From: Rhodopseudomonas palustris
GTDB lineage: Bacteria > Pseudomonadota > Alphaproteobacteria > Rhizobiales > Xanthobacteraceae
Reading direction: 5' to 3'
Assembly: GCF_013415845.1 (NCBI RefSeq)
Contig: NZ_CP058907.1
Location: forward strand, 1,240,001 to 1,304,000
DNA: 64,000 nt
Shown here: positions 17,133 through 27,947 of the stretch, one piece after another
Layout: each line of letters begins with the position of its first letter
Numbering within the stretch: position 1 is the stretch's first letter
The notes under the pieces: model-generated
Told to the model about the DNA's origin: nothing
Seen by the model: the letters and a program-made list of their open reading frames with translations, nothing else
Database searches by the model: none
Program-made: the position numbers and the translations under genes

Positions 17133-18416
17133 ATGAACATCCTTCTCCTCGGCTCCGGCGGGCGCGAACACGCACTGGCCTGGAAGATCGCGGCCTCGCC
17201 GCTGGTCACCAAGCTGTGGTGCGCGCCGGGCAATGCCGGGATCGCCCGCGAGGCGACCTGCGTGGCGCTCGACATCGGCAACCACCAGGCCGTGGTCGAG
17301 TTCTGCAAGGCCAATGCGGTCGACCTTGTCGTGGTCGGGCCGGAGGCGCCGCTCGCCGCCGGCATTGTCGACGATCTGGCCGCGGCCGGCATCAAGGCGT
17401 TCGGGCCGAGCCGGAAGGCGTCGCAGCTCGAAAGCTCGAAGGGCTTCACCAAGGATCTGTGCAAGGCGCACGACATCCCGACCGCGGCTTACGAGCGGTT
17501 CGGAGATCCCAACCAGGCCAAGACCTACATCCGTGCCCAGGGCGCGCCGATCGTGATCAAGGCCGACGGCCTGGCCGCCGGCAAGGGCGTGGTGGTGGCG
17601 ATGACGGTGGCCGAGGCCGAAGCCGCGGTCGACATGATGTTCGGCGGCGGCCTCGGCAGTGCCGGCGTCGAAGTGGTGGTCGAGGATTTTCTGGTCGGCG
17701 AAGAGGCGTCGTTCTTCGTGTTGTGCGACGGCGAGCATGCACTGCCGCTCGCCAGCGCGCAGGACCACAAGCGCGCGTATGACGGCGACAAGGGGCCAAA
17801 CACCGGCGGCATGGGTGCGTATTCGCCGGCGCCGGTGATGACCGATGCGATCTGCCAGCAGGCGATGCAGCGGATCATCTATCCGACGCTGAAGGCGATG
17901 AAGGCGATGGGCGCGCCGTTCAAGGGCGTGCTGTTCGCCGGGCTGATGATCACCGACGAAGGTCCGCAACTGATCGAATACAACGTCCGCTTCGGCGATC
18001 CGGAGTGCCAGGTGCTGATGATGCGGATGATGTCCGACATCGTGCCGGCGCTGCTCGCTTGCGCGGACGGCCAGCTCGATCATTTCAGCCTGCGCTGGCA
18101 CGACGAGCCTGCGCTGACCGTGGTGATGGCGGCCAAGGGCTATCCGGGGACTTACGAGAAGGGCACGCGCATCGCCGGGCTGGAGCGCGCCGACGCGATT
18201 GCCGGCGTGCAGATCTTCCACGCCGGCACGATTGCCTCCGGCGACTGGATCCTCGCCAATGGCGGCCGCGTGCTGGCGGTGACGGCGTCGGCCAAGACCG
18301 TCGCCGAAGCGCAGCGCCGCGCCTACGAGGCGATCGGGGTGATCAACTGGCCCGAAGGCTTCTGCCGCCGCGACATCGGCTGGCAGGCGGTGGCGCGGGA
18401 ACGGCGAGGGAAGTAG
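17133..18416 (+). CDS. purD: Phosphoribosylamine--glycine ligase (GAR synthetase)
   Basis: PurD makes glycinamide ribonucleotide from phosphoribosylamine, glycine and ATP, the second step of purine synthesis. The protein is 427 residues, the usual length. The ATP-grasp fold shows [17 protein letters not shown] at the N-terminus, [40 protein letters not shown] and [17 protein letters not shown] 17133 is the family start ([14 protein letters not shown]). The frame remains open upstream across the divergent xseA, but that is an antisense artefact. Confidence 0.97.
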   Translation: MNILLLGSGGREHALAWKIAASPLVTKLWCAPGNAGIAREATCVALDIGNHQAVVEFCKANAVDLVVVGPEAPLAAGIVDDLAAAGIKAFGPSRKASQLESSKGFTKDLCKAHDIPTAAYERFGDPNQAKTYIRAQGAPIVIKADGLAAGKGVVVAMTVAEAEAAVDMMFGGGLGSAGVEVVVEDFLVGEEASFFVLCDGEHALPLASAQDHKRAYDGDKGPNTGGMGAYSPAPVMTDAICQQAMQRIIYPTLKAMKAMGAPFKGVLFAGLMITDEGPQLIEYNVRFGDPECQVLMMRMMSDIVPALLACADGQLDHFSLRWHDEPALTVVMAAKGYPGTYEKGTRIAGLERADAIAGVQIFHAGTIASGDWILANGGRVLAVTASAKTVAEAQRRAYEAIGVINWPEGFCRRDIGWQAVARERRGK

Positions 18417-18447
18417 CTGCGTTGAAGTTCTAAGTTCGCTCAGCATC

Positions 18448-18538
18448 CGTCATGGCCGGGCTCGTCCCGGCCATCCACGTCTTCACTTGCGGCATCTGTC
18501 GTAAGTCGTGGATGCCCGGCACAAGGCCGGGCATGACG
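18448..18538. repeat. Intergenic palindromic repeat, family A (copy 1)
   Basis: Two near-identical 32-base arms in inverted orientation (18448-18479 and 18507-18538) enclose a 27-base centre. Each arm starts CGTCATG, carries a CCGGGC...CCCGG internal palindrome and ends ATCCACG. It fills the gap between purD and the fluoroacetate dehalogenase gene. Related copies are at 58063-58144 and 61282-61385. Confidence 0.8.
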
Positions 18539-18552
18539 AGTGCTTCAAATGA

Positions 18553-19918
<1,366 letters not shown>

Positions 19919-20083
19919 CGTCGTTCTTGGCTCGTCTCGCCCCGAAAACTCTGCTAGGAGACCGGCTTCAGCAAAAGTGGATGGCTGTTGTGCGTGACCA
20001 TGCGCGTTTCGATCGGAGCGCGCGGCCTGCGAGCCTTTCCCGACTGCCTGTGCCCCATTCCGTTTCCGACAGAAAGACCAGTC

Positions 20084-22294
20084 ATGCCCCGCGACACCCG
20101 TAAAGACAACGACTCTGCGCGGGGCCGCCGCGACAGGCCCGCCGGCGGTAAGGGCGGTTTCGGCGGCAGAGGTCCGGCCGGCGGCAAAGGCCCGGCGGGC
20201 GGCAAGGGGGCGTTCGGCGGCAAGGGCCGCTCCGGCGCGGCCAGGGGGCCGGAGAAGAAATTCGCCAAGCGCGCCGGCGAAGGCGCCGGTGAGGGCCGCG
20301 GCGAGAAGACCTACGCCAAGAAGTCGTTCGGCGGCGACGCCAAGCGCTCGTTCGGCGGCGAGGGCAAGCGGCCCTACGCCAAGCGTGACGGCGCCGCACC
20401 GCGCCGCGATTTCGCCGATCGGCCGCGCCGCGATGACGGCGATGCGCCGCGTCCGCGTTTCAACCGCGACGACCGGCCCGCGCGCAGCGGCGGCGACCGT
20501 CCCGAGCGCGGCCCTCGCAAGGAATTCGGCGATCGTGCGGAGCGCGGTCCGCGCAAGGAGTTCGGTGACCGTCCCAAGCGGGATTTCGGCGACCGGCCGA
20601 AGCGCGACTTCAGTGATCGCCCCAAGCGCGATTTTGCGGATCGGCCGAAGCGCCCCTTCAAGCGCGACGGCGAGCCGGGCCGCGACCGCGGCGACGACAA
20701 GCCGTGGCGTGCCCGCGAGGACCGGCCGGCGCGTGCCGCAGGCGATGGCGATCGCAAGTTCGACAAGGGCGGCTTCGACAAGCCGCGGTTCTCCAAATCG
20801 CGCGACGACAAGCCGCGCTTCGACCGTGATCGAGGCGACAAACCCCGGTTCGACAAGCCCCGCGGCGACAAGCCGCGGTTCGATCGCGGCGAGCGTTCCG
20901 AGCGCCCCGAACGCAGCGGTGACCGGCCGAAATTCTCGCGGCCGCGCGACGGTGATCGCGGCGAGCAGCGTCCGTTCCGCGAGCGCAGCTTCGATCGTCC
21001 GCGCGAGGATCGGCCGCGCAGTGACCGCCCGCGCAGTGACCGTCCGCGTGAGGACCGTCCGCAGCGCGACCGTGCTGCCAGGCATGGCGACTGGCATGAG
21101 CATCCGAAGAACGAGGGCCGCGGCTTCGATCGTCCGCGCACGAGCCGCGACGATGAGCGCAGCTTCGACCGCCCGCGCCGCGACAACGAGGACGGCGGCC
21201 GGATCTTCGCCAAGCGTCCGGCATTCGGTGGCCGCGGTGCGTTCCGCAAGCAGGATCCGGCAGCTTCCAAGCGGAAGCCGGCGGCGCCGGCGAAATCCGA
21301 CAAGGCCGGCGAGCGCATCGCCAAGGTGGTGGCGCGCGCGGGGCTGTGCTCGCGCCGCGACGCCGAGGCGTGGATCACGGAAGGGCGTGTCACCGTCAAC
21401 GGCAAGGTGATCGACAGCCCGGCGCTCGACGTCAAAGCGAGCGACGTCATCACCATCGACGGCAAGCCGTTGCCGGAGCGCGAGCGCACGCGGCTGTTCC
21501 TGTATCACAAGCCGCGCGGCCTGATGACGACGCACAGCGATCCGGAAGGTCGCCCGACAGTGTTCGACCATCTGCCCGAAGGGCTGCCGCGGCTGATCTC
21601 GATCGGCCGGCTCGACTTCAACACTGAAGGCCTGCTGCTGCTCACCAATGACGGCGGTCTCGCTCGCGCACTCGAGCTGCCGGAGACCGGCTGGCTGCGG
21701 CGCTACCGCGTCCGCGCGCATGGCGAAATCACCCAGGCGCAGCTCGATGAACTGCAGAACGGCATCGAGGTCGACGGCGTGCAGTACGGCCCGATCGAGG
21801 CCAAGCTGGAGCGTGACCAGGGCGCCAATGTCTGGCTGGTGTTCGCGATTCGCGAGGGCAAGAACCGCGAAGTCCGCAACGTGCTGGCGCATCTCGGCCT
21901 CGAGGTGAACCGGCTGATCCGCGTCTCCTACGGCCCGTTCCAACTGCTCGAACTCGGTGAAGGCGAGGTCGACGAGGTCAAGACCCGTGTGCTGCGCGAC
22001 CAGCTCGGCGAGAAGGTGATTGCGCTCGCCGGTTGCGACTTCGCCGGCCCATCGCCGAGTGAGACCAAGCCGAAGCCGCGCGCCGGCAAGGCCGTGTCCG
22101 CCGAGGAGTGGGCCGTGGCCGATGCTGCACCCGCGCCGAAGAAGACGATCACCAAGCGCGGCGCGGTCGAGGATCGCAAGGGCCGCAAGGTCAAGGTCGA
22201 ACGCACCGCCAGCGAAGGCGGCGATCGCCCGCTGTCGCGCGGCCCCGCCCGCCGCTACCACGGCAAACGCGACCTCGCGCCGCGCGACGAGTGA
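20084..22294 (+). CDS. rluB: RsuA/RluB-family pseudouridine synthase with a long disordered N-terminal extension
   Basis: This 736-residue protein modifies uridine in rRNA. An S4 RNA-binding domain begins near residue 410 (ERIAKVVARAGLCSRRDAEAWI). The catalytic domain follows, with GRLDFNTEGLLLLTNDG, where Asp511 is the nucleophile, and EGKNREVRNVLAHLGLEVNRLIR. RluB-like enzymes target U2605 of 23S rRNA; the exact site here is inferred. About 400 N-terminal residues are low-complexity Arg/Asp/Gly/Lys/Phe, with tandem units of the type FGDRPKRD, DKPRF and RSDRP. A basic tail of about 75 residues ends the protein. ATG 20084 (MPRDTRKDND) is used; 32 more upstream residues are open but look non-coding. 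Confidence 0.85.
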   Translation: MPRDTRKDNDSARGRRDRPAGGKGGFGGRGPAGGKGPAGGKGAFGGKGRSGAARGPEKKFAKRAGEGAGEGRGEKTYAKKSFGGDAKRSFGGEGKRPYAKRDGAAPRRDFADRPRRDDGDAPRPRFNRDDRPARSGGDRPERGPRKEFGDRAERGPRKEFGDRPKRDFGDRPKRDFSDRPKRDFADRPKRPFKRDGEPGRDRGDDKPWRAREDRPARAAGDGDRKFDKGGFDKPRFSKSRDDKPRFDRDRGDKPRFDKPRGDKPRFDRGERSERPERSGDRPKFSRPRDGDRGEQRPFRERSFDRPREDRPRSDRPRSDRPREDRPQRDRAARHGDWHEHPKNEGRGFDRPRTSRDDERSFDRPRRDNEDGGRIFAKRPAFGGRGAFRKQDPAASKRKPAAPAKSDKAGERIAKVVARAGLCSRRDAEAWITEGRVTVNGKVIDSPALDVKASDVITIDGKPLPERERTRLFLYHKPRGLMTTHSDPEGRPTVFDHLPEGLPRLISIGRLDFNTEGLLLLTNDGGLARALELPETGWLRRYRVRAHGEITQAQLDELQNGIEVDGVQYGPIEAKLERDQGANVWLVFAIREGKNREVRNVLAHLGLEVNRLIRVSYGPFQLLELGEGEVDEVKTRVLRDQLGEKVIALAGCDFAGPSPSETKPKPRAGKAVSAEEWAVADAAPAPKKTITKRGAVEDRKGRKVKVERTASEGGDRPLSRGPARRYHGKRDLAPRDE
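20500..21080 (+). repeat. Imperfect tandem coding repeats in the pseudouridine synthase gene
   Basis: Three runs of short repeats are visible in the DNA and protein: GDRPKRDF-type units around 20500-20660, DKPRF-type units around 20775-20885, and RSDRPREDRP-type units around 20995-21070. Unit spacing is 24 or 30 bases in the first run. The repeats are in frame and could change in copy number by slippage or recombination. Confidence 0.75.
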
Positions 22295-22340
22295 GCTCAG
22301 CGGCCGTAATGGCGATTGGCCTTGCAGCGCGCACGGCTGA

Positions 22341-22473
22341 ACCTCTCCCCGCGTGCGGGGAGAGGTCGACGCGTGTTTGCGCGGCGGGTGAGGGGGCGCC
22401 TCCGCACGGCCGAGACTCCGTGCCGGCGTCGCCCCTCACCCCACCCCTCTCCCCGCAAGAGCGGGGCGAGGGA
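22341..22473. repeat. Intergenic repeat, family C (CTCTCCCC-type, copy 1)
   Basis: The element begins with the hairpin ACCTCTCCCC-GCGTG-CGGGGAGAGGT and ends with CCCCTCTCCCCGCAAGAGCGGGGCGAGGG, with GTGAGGGGCGC/GTCGCCCCTCAC arms between. It fills the gap between the pseudouridine synthase gene and rsmD. A related copy lies at 40107-40206 and a half copy at 58766-58793. The strong stems may also act as terminators. Confidence 0.75.
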
Positions 22474-22532
22474 GCGCGCTTCCATCGCGGCGATCGCTTC
22501 CTTTTACATCGGAGCGGATGGAGACAGTTGCG

Positions 22533-23096
22533 ATGCGCGTGATCGGCGGGCGGCTCAGGGGGCGCAATCTGGTGGCGCCGTCGTCGCGGGATATTCGGCC
22601 GACGGCGGACCGGTTGCGCGAGTCGGTGTTCAACATCCTGATGCACGCTTACGAGAATCCGATTCTCGATGCCCGGGTGCTCGACCTGTTTGCCGGCACC
22701 GGTGCGCTCGGCATCGAGGCGTCGTCGCGCGGCGCCAAGTTCGTGCTGTTCGTCGACAATGGCGCCGAGGCTCGCGCGCTGCTGCGCGCCAATGTCGAGA
22801 CGCTGGGGCTCGGCGGCGTCAGCAAAGTATATCGCCGCGATGCCGCCAATCTCGGGCCGGCGCATCCGGTCGAGCCGTTCGGTGTCGCGTTTCTCGATCC
22901 GCCGTATCGCAAACAGCTTGCCGAGGCCTCGCTCGCTTCGCTGCGTGACGGCGGCTGGCTGCTGCCGGGCGCGCTGGTGATCGTCGAGGAAGCCAAGGAC
23001 GCCGGCTTTGCGGCCCCCGTCGGCTACACCGAACTCGACCGCCGTGCCTATGACGACACTGAGTTCACGTTCCTGCGGTTCGGGACAGGCGCGTAG
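22533..23096 (+). CDS. rsmD: 16S rRNA (guanine966-N2)-methyltransferase
   Basis: RsmD methylates G966 of 16S rRNA in the small-subunit head. This 187-residue Rossmann methyltransferase has the SAM motif VLDLFAGTGALGIEASSRGA and catalytic FLDPPY. It begins MRVIGGRLRGRNL, the usual family opening. ATG 22533 was preferred over ATG 22518 because GGAG lies nine bases before it and the extra five residues are atypical. It follows a family C intergenic repeat. Confidence 0.95.
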   Translation: MRVIGGRLRGRNLVAPSSRDIRPTADRLRESVFNILMHAYENPILDARVLDLFAGTGALGIEASSRGAKFVLFVDNGAEARALLRANVETLGLGGVSKVYRRDAANLGPAHPVEPFGVAFLDPPYRKQLAEASLASLRDGGWLLPGALVIVEEAKDAGFAAPVGYTELDRRAYDDTEFTFLRFGTGA

Positions 23097-23128
23097 TTAG
23101 CCGCTTTTATTGAGCAAAACCTTTCCAT

Positions 23129-23275
23129 GTCATTCCGGGGCGCGCGTAGCGCGAACCCGGAATCCATAATCCCTGAGTTTGTTGGTGAAACCAAGCGTCG
23201 CCACGCTCGGCCCTACTGCGAGTCCTGGGGGTATGGATTCCGGGCTCACGCGCGTAGCGCGTGCCCCGGAATGAC
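23129..23275. repeat. Intergenic palindromic repeat, family B (copy 1)
   Basis: Inverted arms start GTCATTCCGGGGCGCGCG and run to CCCGGAATCCAT, with the mirror copy reading ATGGATTCCGGGCTCACG through GCCCCGGAATGAC. About 55 bases of unique sequence lie between the arms. It separates the convergent rsmD and prmB. Further copies are at 31856-32003 and 32265-32363. Confidence 0.8.
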
Positions 23276-23303
23276 GATGGATAGGGCGGGTCGAACCTGC
23301 CGA

Positions 23304-24326
23304 CTACAAATCCGCCGCGGCGATCCAGAACACTTCGGCTTCGGAGTCTTCGCTGTCGAGCCACAGCAGCGGGAGCTGCGGGAATTCGTCTTCGATCTGC
23401 GGCCGGCAGCGGCCGACTTCGCACAGCAGGCCGCCGTCCGGGTTGAGGTGATCTTTCGCCTCGGCGAGGATGCGGCGGATGATGGTGAGGCCATCGTCAC
23501 CGCCGTCGAACGCCATCGCCGGCTCCGCGCGGCACTCGGCCGGCAGGCTCGCCATTCCTTCGGCATCGACATAAGGCGGGTTGGTGATGATCAGATCGTA
23601 GCGCTCGTCGCCGAGCGGACCGAACAGGTCGCCGTGATACAGGCTGACGCGATCGTCGAGCCGATGCTCGGCGACATTGCGGGTCGCGACCGCGAGCGCA
23701 TCCTTCGACAGATCGACGGCATCGACCGTCGCGTTCGCGAAGGCGTAGGCCGCGAGGATCGCAAGGCAGCCCGAACCGGTGCAGAGGTCGAGCACGCGCT
23801 CGACCGCCTCGGGCGCATCGATCAGCGAGGTGTCGCCGCCGTCGAAATGCGAGTCCAGCAGCTCACCGATATAGGAGCGCGGCACGATCACCCGCTCGTC
23901 GACGTAGAACGGCACGCCGCGCATGTAGATCTTGTTGACGAGGTACGCCGCCGGCAGCCGGGAGCCGATCCGGCGCTCGATCAGGCCGAGGATCGCGGCG
24001 GCTTCGCGGGTGGTGACGCGGGCAGAGGCGAACATCTCGAACTGATCGGGATGCAGATGCAGCGCCTCGCCGACCAGGAACACGGCTTCGGCGATCGGAT
24101 CGGTGGTGCCGTGGGCGAACACCACCCCGGCTTCGGCGAAGCGGCTGACCGCATAGCGGACGAAATCGAGCAGCGTGACCAGTTCGCCCGGCGCTACCTT
24201 CGGCGGCTTGGCGGCCACAGACCTGGCGGCGACGCCGCGCTTGGCGGGTTTCGCCTTCGCGACAGCCGTCTTCGCAGCTTTCGGCCTAGCTGCCTTGGCG
24301 GCTTTCGCTTTTGTTTTCTTCGCCAT
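23304..24326 (-). CDS. prmB: Ribosomal protein uL3 glutamine N5-methyltransferase
   Basis: PrmB methylates a glutamine of ribosomal protein L3. This 340-residue protein has a SAM domain with VLDLCTGSGCLAILAAYAF and the HemK-type substrate motif ITNPPYVD. Residues 1-45 form a Lys/Ala-rich extension (MAKKTKAKAAKAAR), not present in E. coli PrmB and probably disordered. ATG 24326 shares its A with the TGA of moaE (TGATG), indicating translational coupling. It is last in the run pgsA-moaD-moaE-prmB. Confidence 0.9.
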   Translation of the reverse strand: MAKKTKAKAAKAARPKAAKTAVAKAKPAKRGVAARSVAAKPPKVAPGELVTLLDFVRYAVSRFAEAGVVFAHGTTDPIAEAVFLVGEALHLHPDQFEMFASARVTTREAAAILGLIERRIGSRLPAAYLVNKIYMRGVPFYVDERVIVPRSYIGELLDSHFDGGDTSLIDAPEAVERVLDLCTGSGCLAILAAYAFANATVDAVDLSKDALAVATRNVAEHRLDDRVSLYHGDLFGPLGDERYDLIITNPPYVDAEGMASLPAECRAEPAMAFDGGDDGLTIIRRILAEAKDHLNPDGGLLCEVGRCRPQIEDEFPQLPLLWLDSEDSEAEVFWIAAADL

Positions 24327-24793
24327 CAATCCTTGCTCCATCGCGCCAGCGCGGCGTCGTCGCGGCTGTGCGCCTCGACCCAGCGCGAGCCGTCTGAGCG
24401 CTCCTCGCGCTTCCAGAACGGCGCGTTGGCCTTGAGATAGTCCATCAGGAATTCCGCCGCCGCGAACGCCGCCTGGCGATGCGCCGAGGCCGCCAGCACC
24501 AGCACGATGTTGTCGCCCGGCACCAGACGGCCGACGCGGTGGATGATCGTCAGCGCGGTGATCGGCCAGCGCTTGATCGCCTCATCGGCATGGCGCTGGA
24601 TTTCCTCCTCGGCCATGCCGGGATAGTGCTCGAGCGTCAGCGCCGCGACGGTGTCGTCACCTTCGACGCCGCGGCACAGTCCCATGAACGACACCACCGC
24701 GCCGATATCGGTACGGCCGCGCGTCATCGCGGCGGTCTCGGCGGCGACGTCGAAATCGGCTTCCTGAATGCGGATGGTCACCGGAACGGTCAT
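24326..24793 (-). CDS. moaE: Molybdopterin synthase catalytic subunit
   Basis: MoaE, with thiocarboxylated MoaD, puts the dithiolene sulphurs into precursor Z to form molybdopterin. The 155 residues show the family pattern GAVVSFMGLCRG, LTLEHYPGMAEEEI, IIHRVGRLVPGDNIVLVLAASAHRQAAF and APFWKREE, the last with the catalytic lysine. It sits 25 bases downstream of moaD and is coupled to prmB. The earlier pathway genes (moaA, moaC) are not in the window. Confidence 0.96.
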   Translation of the reverse strand: MTVPVTIRIQEADFDVAAETAAMTRGRTDIGAVVSFMGLCRGVEGDDTVAALTLEHYPGMAEEEIQRHADEAIKRWPITALTIIHRVGRLVPGDNIVLVLAASAHRQAAFAAAEFLMDYLKANAPFWKREERSDGSRWVEAHSRDDAALARWSKD

Positions 24794-24818
24794 CGGATCA
24801 TCCCGTGCGTGCGCCGGC

Positions 24819-25070
24819 TCAACCGCCGGTCATCGGCGGGAAGAATGCGACCTCGCGTGCGCCATGAATCGGCGTCTCGGCGCGGACATGGGCGCGATCG
24901 ATCGCGGCGCGGATCACGCCCGGCTTTTCGAACGCCAGCGCGTAGCCTTCGCCGCGCGCCGCCAGCCAGCCAATCAGGTCGGCGACGGTTGTCACCGCCG
25001 GCGGCGGTTCGACCGTCTCTTCGTCGACGCCGATCCGCTCGCGCACCCAGGCGAAATACTTCACCTTCAT
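24819..25070 (-). CDS. moaD: Molybdopterin synthase sulphur-carrier subunit
   Basis: MoaD is the ubiquitin-like sulphur carrier of molybdopterin synthase. The 83 residues begin MKVKYFAWVRERIGV and end in the required Gly-Gly (PPMTGG), whose terminus is adenylated and thiocarboxylated. ATG 25070 overlaps the pgsA stop by four bases, so translation is coupled to phospholipid synthesis upstream and moaE downstream. Confidence 0.95.
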   Translation of the reverse strand: MKVKYFAWVRERIGVDEETVEPPPAVTTVADLIGWLAARGEGYALAFEKPGVIRAAIDRAHVRAETPIHGAREVAFFPPMTGG

Positions 25071-25693
25071 GCCTGATCCTCTTCGATCAGGTGGTGAATG
25101 CCGGCGCGGAAATAGTCGTAGCCGGTGTACATCGTCAGCAGCGCCGACAGCCACAGCAGCGATACGCCGATCTCGGTGGTGAAGGGCAGGACCTCGTCGC
25201 CGGCTTCGCCCGCGAGCAGGAAGCCGATCGCGACCAGCTGCGCGGTGGTCTTCCATTTCGCCAGCCGCGTCACCGGCACGCTGACGCGCAGCGCGGCGAG
25301 ATATTCGCGCAGGCCCGACACCAGGATCTCGCGGCACAGGATCACGATCGCGGCCCACAGCGTCCAGCCATGGATGATGCTGTCGGCCGCCAGCATCAGT
25401 AGGCAGGATGCTACCAGCAGCTTGTCGGCGATCGGATCGAGCATCCGGCCGAATGCCGACTGCTGATCCCAGATCCGGGCGAAATGGCCGTCGAGGAAAT
25501 CGGTGATCGCAGCGGCGATGAACACCGCCAGGGCCACCCAGCGCAGCGCCAGCGGTCCACCCAGGATGGACTGAGCGAAGATGCAGCCGACCACCACCGG
25601 GATCGCCGCGATGCGGGCATAGGTGAGGATGTTCGGAAGCGTCAGTGACGTCTTCGTTCCCCGCACCGGCGCTCTCGTCGAGACGTTGTTCAT
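25067..25693 (-). CDS. pgsA: CDP-diacylglycerol--glycerol-3-phosphate 3-phosphatidyltransferase
   Basis: PgsA makes phosphatidylglycerol phosphate from CDP-diacylglycerol in the cytoplasmic membrane. The 208-residue protein has several membrane helices and the complete CDP-alcohol phosphotransferase motif DGHFAR-x8-G-x3-D-x3-D, spanning DGHFARIWDQQSAF and GRMLDPIAD. ATG 25693 begins MNNVSTRAP. It leads the run pgsA-moaD-moaE-prmB; uvrC lies 140 bases upstream on the same strand, a uvrC-pgsA-moa order common in Rhizobiales. Confidence 0.95.
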   Translation of the reverse strand: MNNVSTRAPVRGTKTSLTLPNILTYARIAAIPVVVGCIFAQSILGGPLALRWVALAVFIAAAITDFLDGHFARIWDQQSAFGRMLDPIADKLLVASCLLMLAADSIIHGWTLWAAIVILCREILVSGLREYLAALRVSVPVTRLAKWKTTAQLVAIGFLLAGEAGDEVLPFTTEIGVSLLWLSALLTMYTGYDYFRAGIHHLIEEDQA

Positions 25694-25832
25694 CGTGACT
25701 TACCAATACTGCCCGCGACGGAAGGTCAACCTCCGACCCGGGTGCTCTCGTTCCGTATCAGGAAAAGGTGAAATCCGCATTGGGCGCGGCCGCCTTCGGC
25801 GCCGCCGACTTTGGTCGGGGGCTGCCGGTGTG

Positions 25833-27947
25833 TCAGTCCGGACAGGCATGGAAAAACTCGAAGATTCGCTTGGCGCTCTCGGCGCTGATGCCTGGAACTT
25901 TGCCGAGATCGGCGATCGACGCCCGCTCGATTTCTTTCAACGTGCCGAAATGCAGCAGCAGCGCTCGCTTGCGCGTCGGGCCGATGCCGGGGATCTCCTG
26001 CAGGCCGGCCTCGCGGATGTCCTTCTTGCGCAGCGTACGATGCGACCCGATCACGAAACGATGCGCCTCGTCGCGCAGCCGCTGGATGAAATACAGCACA
26101 GGGTCGCGCGGCTCGAGCTTGATCGCGTCGCGGTCCGGCAGGAACAGTGTTTCGCGCCCGGCGTCGCGGTCCGGGCCCTTGGCGACGCCGAGCAGGGTGA
26201 CCTGGTCGGTCAAGCCGATGCCGGACAATGCTTCGCGCGCGGCGTTGAGCTGGCCGCGGCCGCCGTCGATGATCACGAGGTCGGGCCACTGCGGAACATC
26301 GTCATCCTTCGGCTTGGCCTTCGCGGCGGCTTCGCCGTCGCCTTCGGCCTGTGAGGTCACCAGCCGCTTGAACCGCCGCTGCAGCACCTCGCGCATCATC
26401 GCGTAGTCGTCGCCCGGCGTGAGGCCTTCGGAGCGAATGTTGAATTTGCGGTACTGGTTCTTGATGAAGCCATCCGGGCCGGCGACGATCATCGCGCCGA
26501 CCGCGTTGGTGCCCTGGATGTGGCTGTTGTCGTACACCTCGATCCGCTGCGGCGTCTTCGGCAGGCCGAGCGTGGTGGCGAGGTTTTCCAGCAGCCGGGC
26601 CTGGGTGGCGGTGTCGGCGAGCTTGCGGCCGAGCGCTTCGCGCGCGTTGGTCTGGGCGTGGGCGACCAGTTCCTTCTTCTCGCCGCGCTTGGGCAACGTG
26701 ATCTCGACCTTGTGGCCGGCCTTGACGCACAGCGCGTCGGCGAGCAGCTCGGCCTCCTCGATCTCATGCGACAACAGGATCAGCTTCGGCGGCGGCTTGT
26801 CGTCATAGAACTGCGCCACGAAGGCGCCGAGCACTTCGGCCGGTGTGAACGACTTCTCGGCGCGCGGGAAGTAGGCGCGGTTGCCCCAGTTCTGGCCGGT
26901 GCGGAAGAAGAACACTTCGACGCACGAGTAGCCGCCGTCCTGATGGATGGCGAACACGTCGGCCTCTTCGACGGTGCGTGGATTGATGCCCTGCTGGGAC
27001 TGGATCGCCGACAGCGCGGCGAGACGGTCGCGGTACAGCGCCGCGGTCTCGAATTCGAGCTCGCCCGACGCTTTCTCCATCTCGGCCGCCAGCAGCTCCT
27101 TCACCGCCCGGCTGCGACCGGACAGGAAGTCGGTCGCCTCGCGCACCAGCTCGCTGTAGCCGGGGAAGTCGACCTCACCGGTGCACGGGCCGGCGCACCG
27201 CCGGATTTGATAGAGCAGGCAGGGGCGGGTTCGGCTCTCGAAGAACGAGTCGGTGCAGGACCGCACCAGGAACGCGCGCTGCAGCGCCGTGATGGTGCGG
27301 TTCACCGCACCGGCCGAGGCGAACGGACCGAAATACCGTCCGGGGCGGCTCTGCGCGCCGCGATGCTTGAGGATCTGCGGCGCCCAATGGTCGCCGGTGA
27401 TCAGGATGTAGGGAAACGACTTGTCGTCACGGAGCTGGACGTTGAAGCGCGGCCGGAGCTGCTTGATCAGGTTGGCTTCGAGCAGCAGCGCCTCAGTCTC
27501 GGTCGTGGTGGAGATCACCTCGACCTCGACGGTGAGCGCGATCATCCGGGCGATCCGCAGCACCTGGCCTGTGGGGCGGGCGTAGGACGCCAGCCGCTTC
27601 TTCACGTTCTTGGCCTTGCCGACGTAGAGCACGTCGCGCTCGGCGTTCAGCATCCGGTAGACGCCAGGTGAGGTCGGGGCGAGCCGCACCGCGCGCGCGA
27701 TCGCCGACCGGCCCACCGCCATCGGCCCGGCACCGGCCTGCGCCGGCTCAGCTTCCGGCTCGTCCTCCACCTCCGGCAGCCGCGCCTCGTCGTCCTCCTC
27801 GACCGCAAGCGAGGCGGTCGCCGCGTCGATGTCCTGGTTGCCCGCAGCCGGGCGCGTGTCCGCGACGGGCGCAGCGCCGTCAGGGGAGGCCGTGTCGAGC
27901 GGTGGTTCGGCCGCGGCCGCAGGCGGCTCGGCGGGATCATGAATCAT
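25833..27947 (-). CDS. uvrC: UvrABC excinuclease subunit C
   Basis: UvrC makes both incisions around DNA lesions in nucleotide excision repair. This 704-residue protein is longer than E. coli UvrC (610) because of an Ala/Pro/Glu-rich extension of about 75 residues before the GIY-YIG nuclease domain ([20 protein letters not shown]). Next come a Cys pair region (RRCAGPCTG), the UVR domain, the second endonuclease domain ([32 protein letters not shown]) and C-terminal helix-hairpin-helix repeats ([34 protein letters not shown]). The N-terminal extension is probably disordered. ATG 27947 is the only reasonable start. Confidence 0.96.
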   Translation of the reverse strand: MIHDPAEPPAAAAEPPLDTASPDGAAPVADTRPAAGNQDIDAATASLAVEEDDEARLPEVEDEPEAEPAQAGAGPMAVGRSAIARAVRLAPTSPGVYRMLNAERDVLYVGKAKNVKKRLASYARPTGQVLRIARMIALTVEVEVISTTTETEALLLEANLIKQLRPRFNVQLRDDKSFPYILITGDHWAPQILKHRGAQSRPGRYFGPFASAGAVNRTITALQRAFLVRSCTDSFFESRTRPCLLYQIRRCAGPCTGEVDFPGYSELVREATDFLSGRSRAVKELLAAEMEKASGELEFETAALYRDRLAALSAIQSQQGINPRTVEEADVFAIHQDGGYSCVEVFFFRTGQNWGNRAYFPRAEKSFTPAEVLGAFVAQFYDDKPPPKLILLSHEIEEAELLADALCVKAGHKVEITLPKRGEKKELVAHAQTNAREALGRKLADTATQARLLENLATTLGLPKTPQRIEVYDNSHIQGTNAVGAMIVAGPDGFIKNQYRKFNIRSEGLTPGDDYAMMREVLQRRFKRLVTSQAEGDGEAAAKAKPKDDDVPQWPDLVIIDGGRGQLNAAREALSGIGLTDQVTLLGVAKGPDRDAGRETLFLPDRDAIKLEPRDPVLYFIQRLRDEAHRFVIGSHRTLRKKDIREAGLQEIPGIGPTRKRALLLHFGTLKEIERASIADLGKVPGISAESAKRIFEFFHACPD

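Noticed and set aside
16896..18446. Open reading frame upstream of xseA, in frame with it and antisense to purD, making an apparent protein of over 1000 residues
   Set aside because: The extension is Arg/His/Ala-rich with no domain, lies opposite a clear purD gene, and is explained by high GC bias removing stops in the opposite strand. xseA has a family start at 16895.
18448..18538. Palindromic element considered as a tRNA, attachment site or insertion-sequence end
   Set aside because: No cloverleaf or anticodon, no adjacent integrase or transposase, and no target-site duplication. Several related copies point to a small dispersed intergenic repeat.
20500..21080. Repeat array considered as a CRISPR or minisatellite
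   Set aside because: Units are short, imperfect and strictly in frame with a coding sequence, and lack unique spacers of constant length.
19919..22261. Long open frame continuous with tadA, antisense to the pseudouridine synthase gene
   Set aside because: The repetitive Ala/Val/Leu/Arg sequence is the complement of the charged repeats in the sense gene. tadA has its normal start at 19918.
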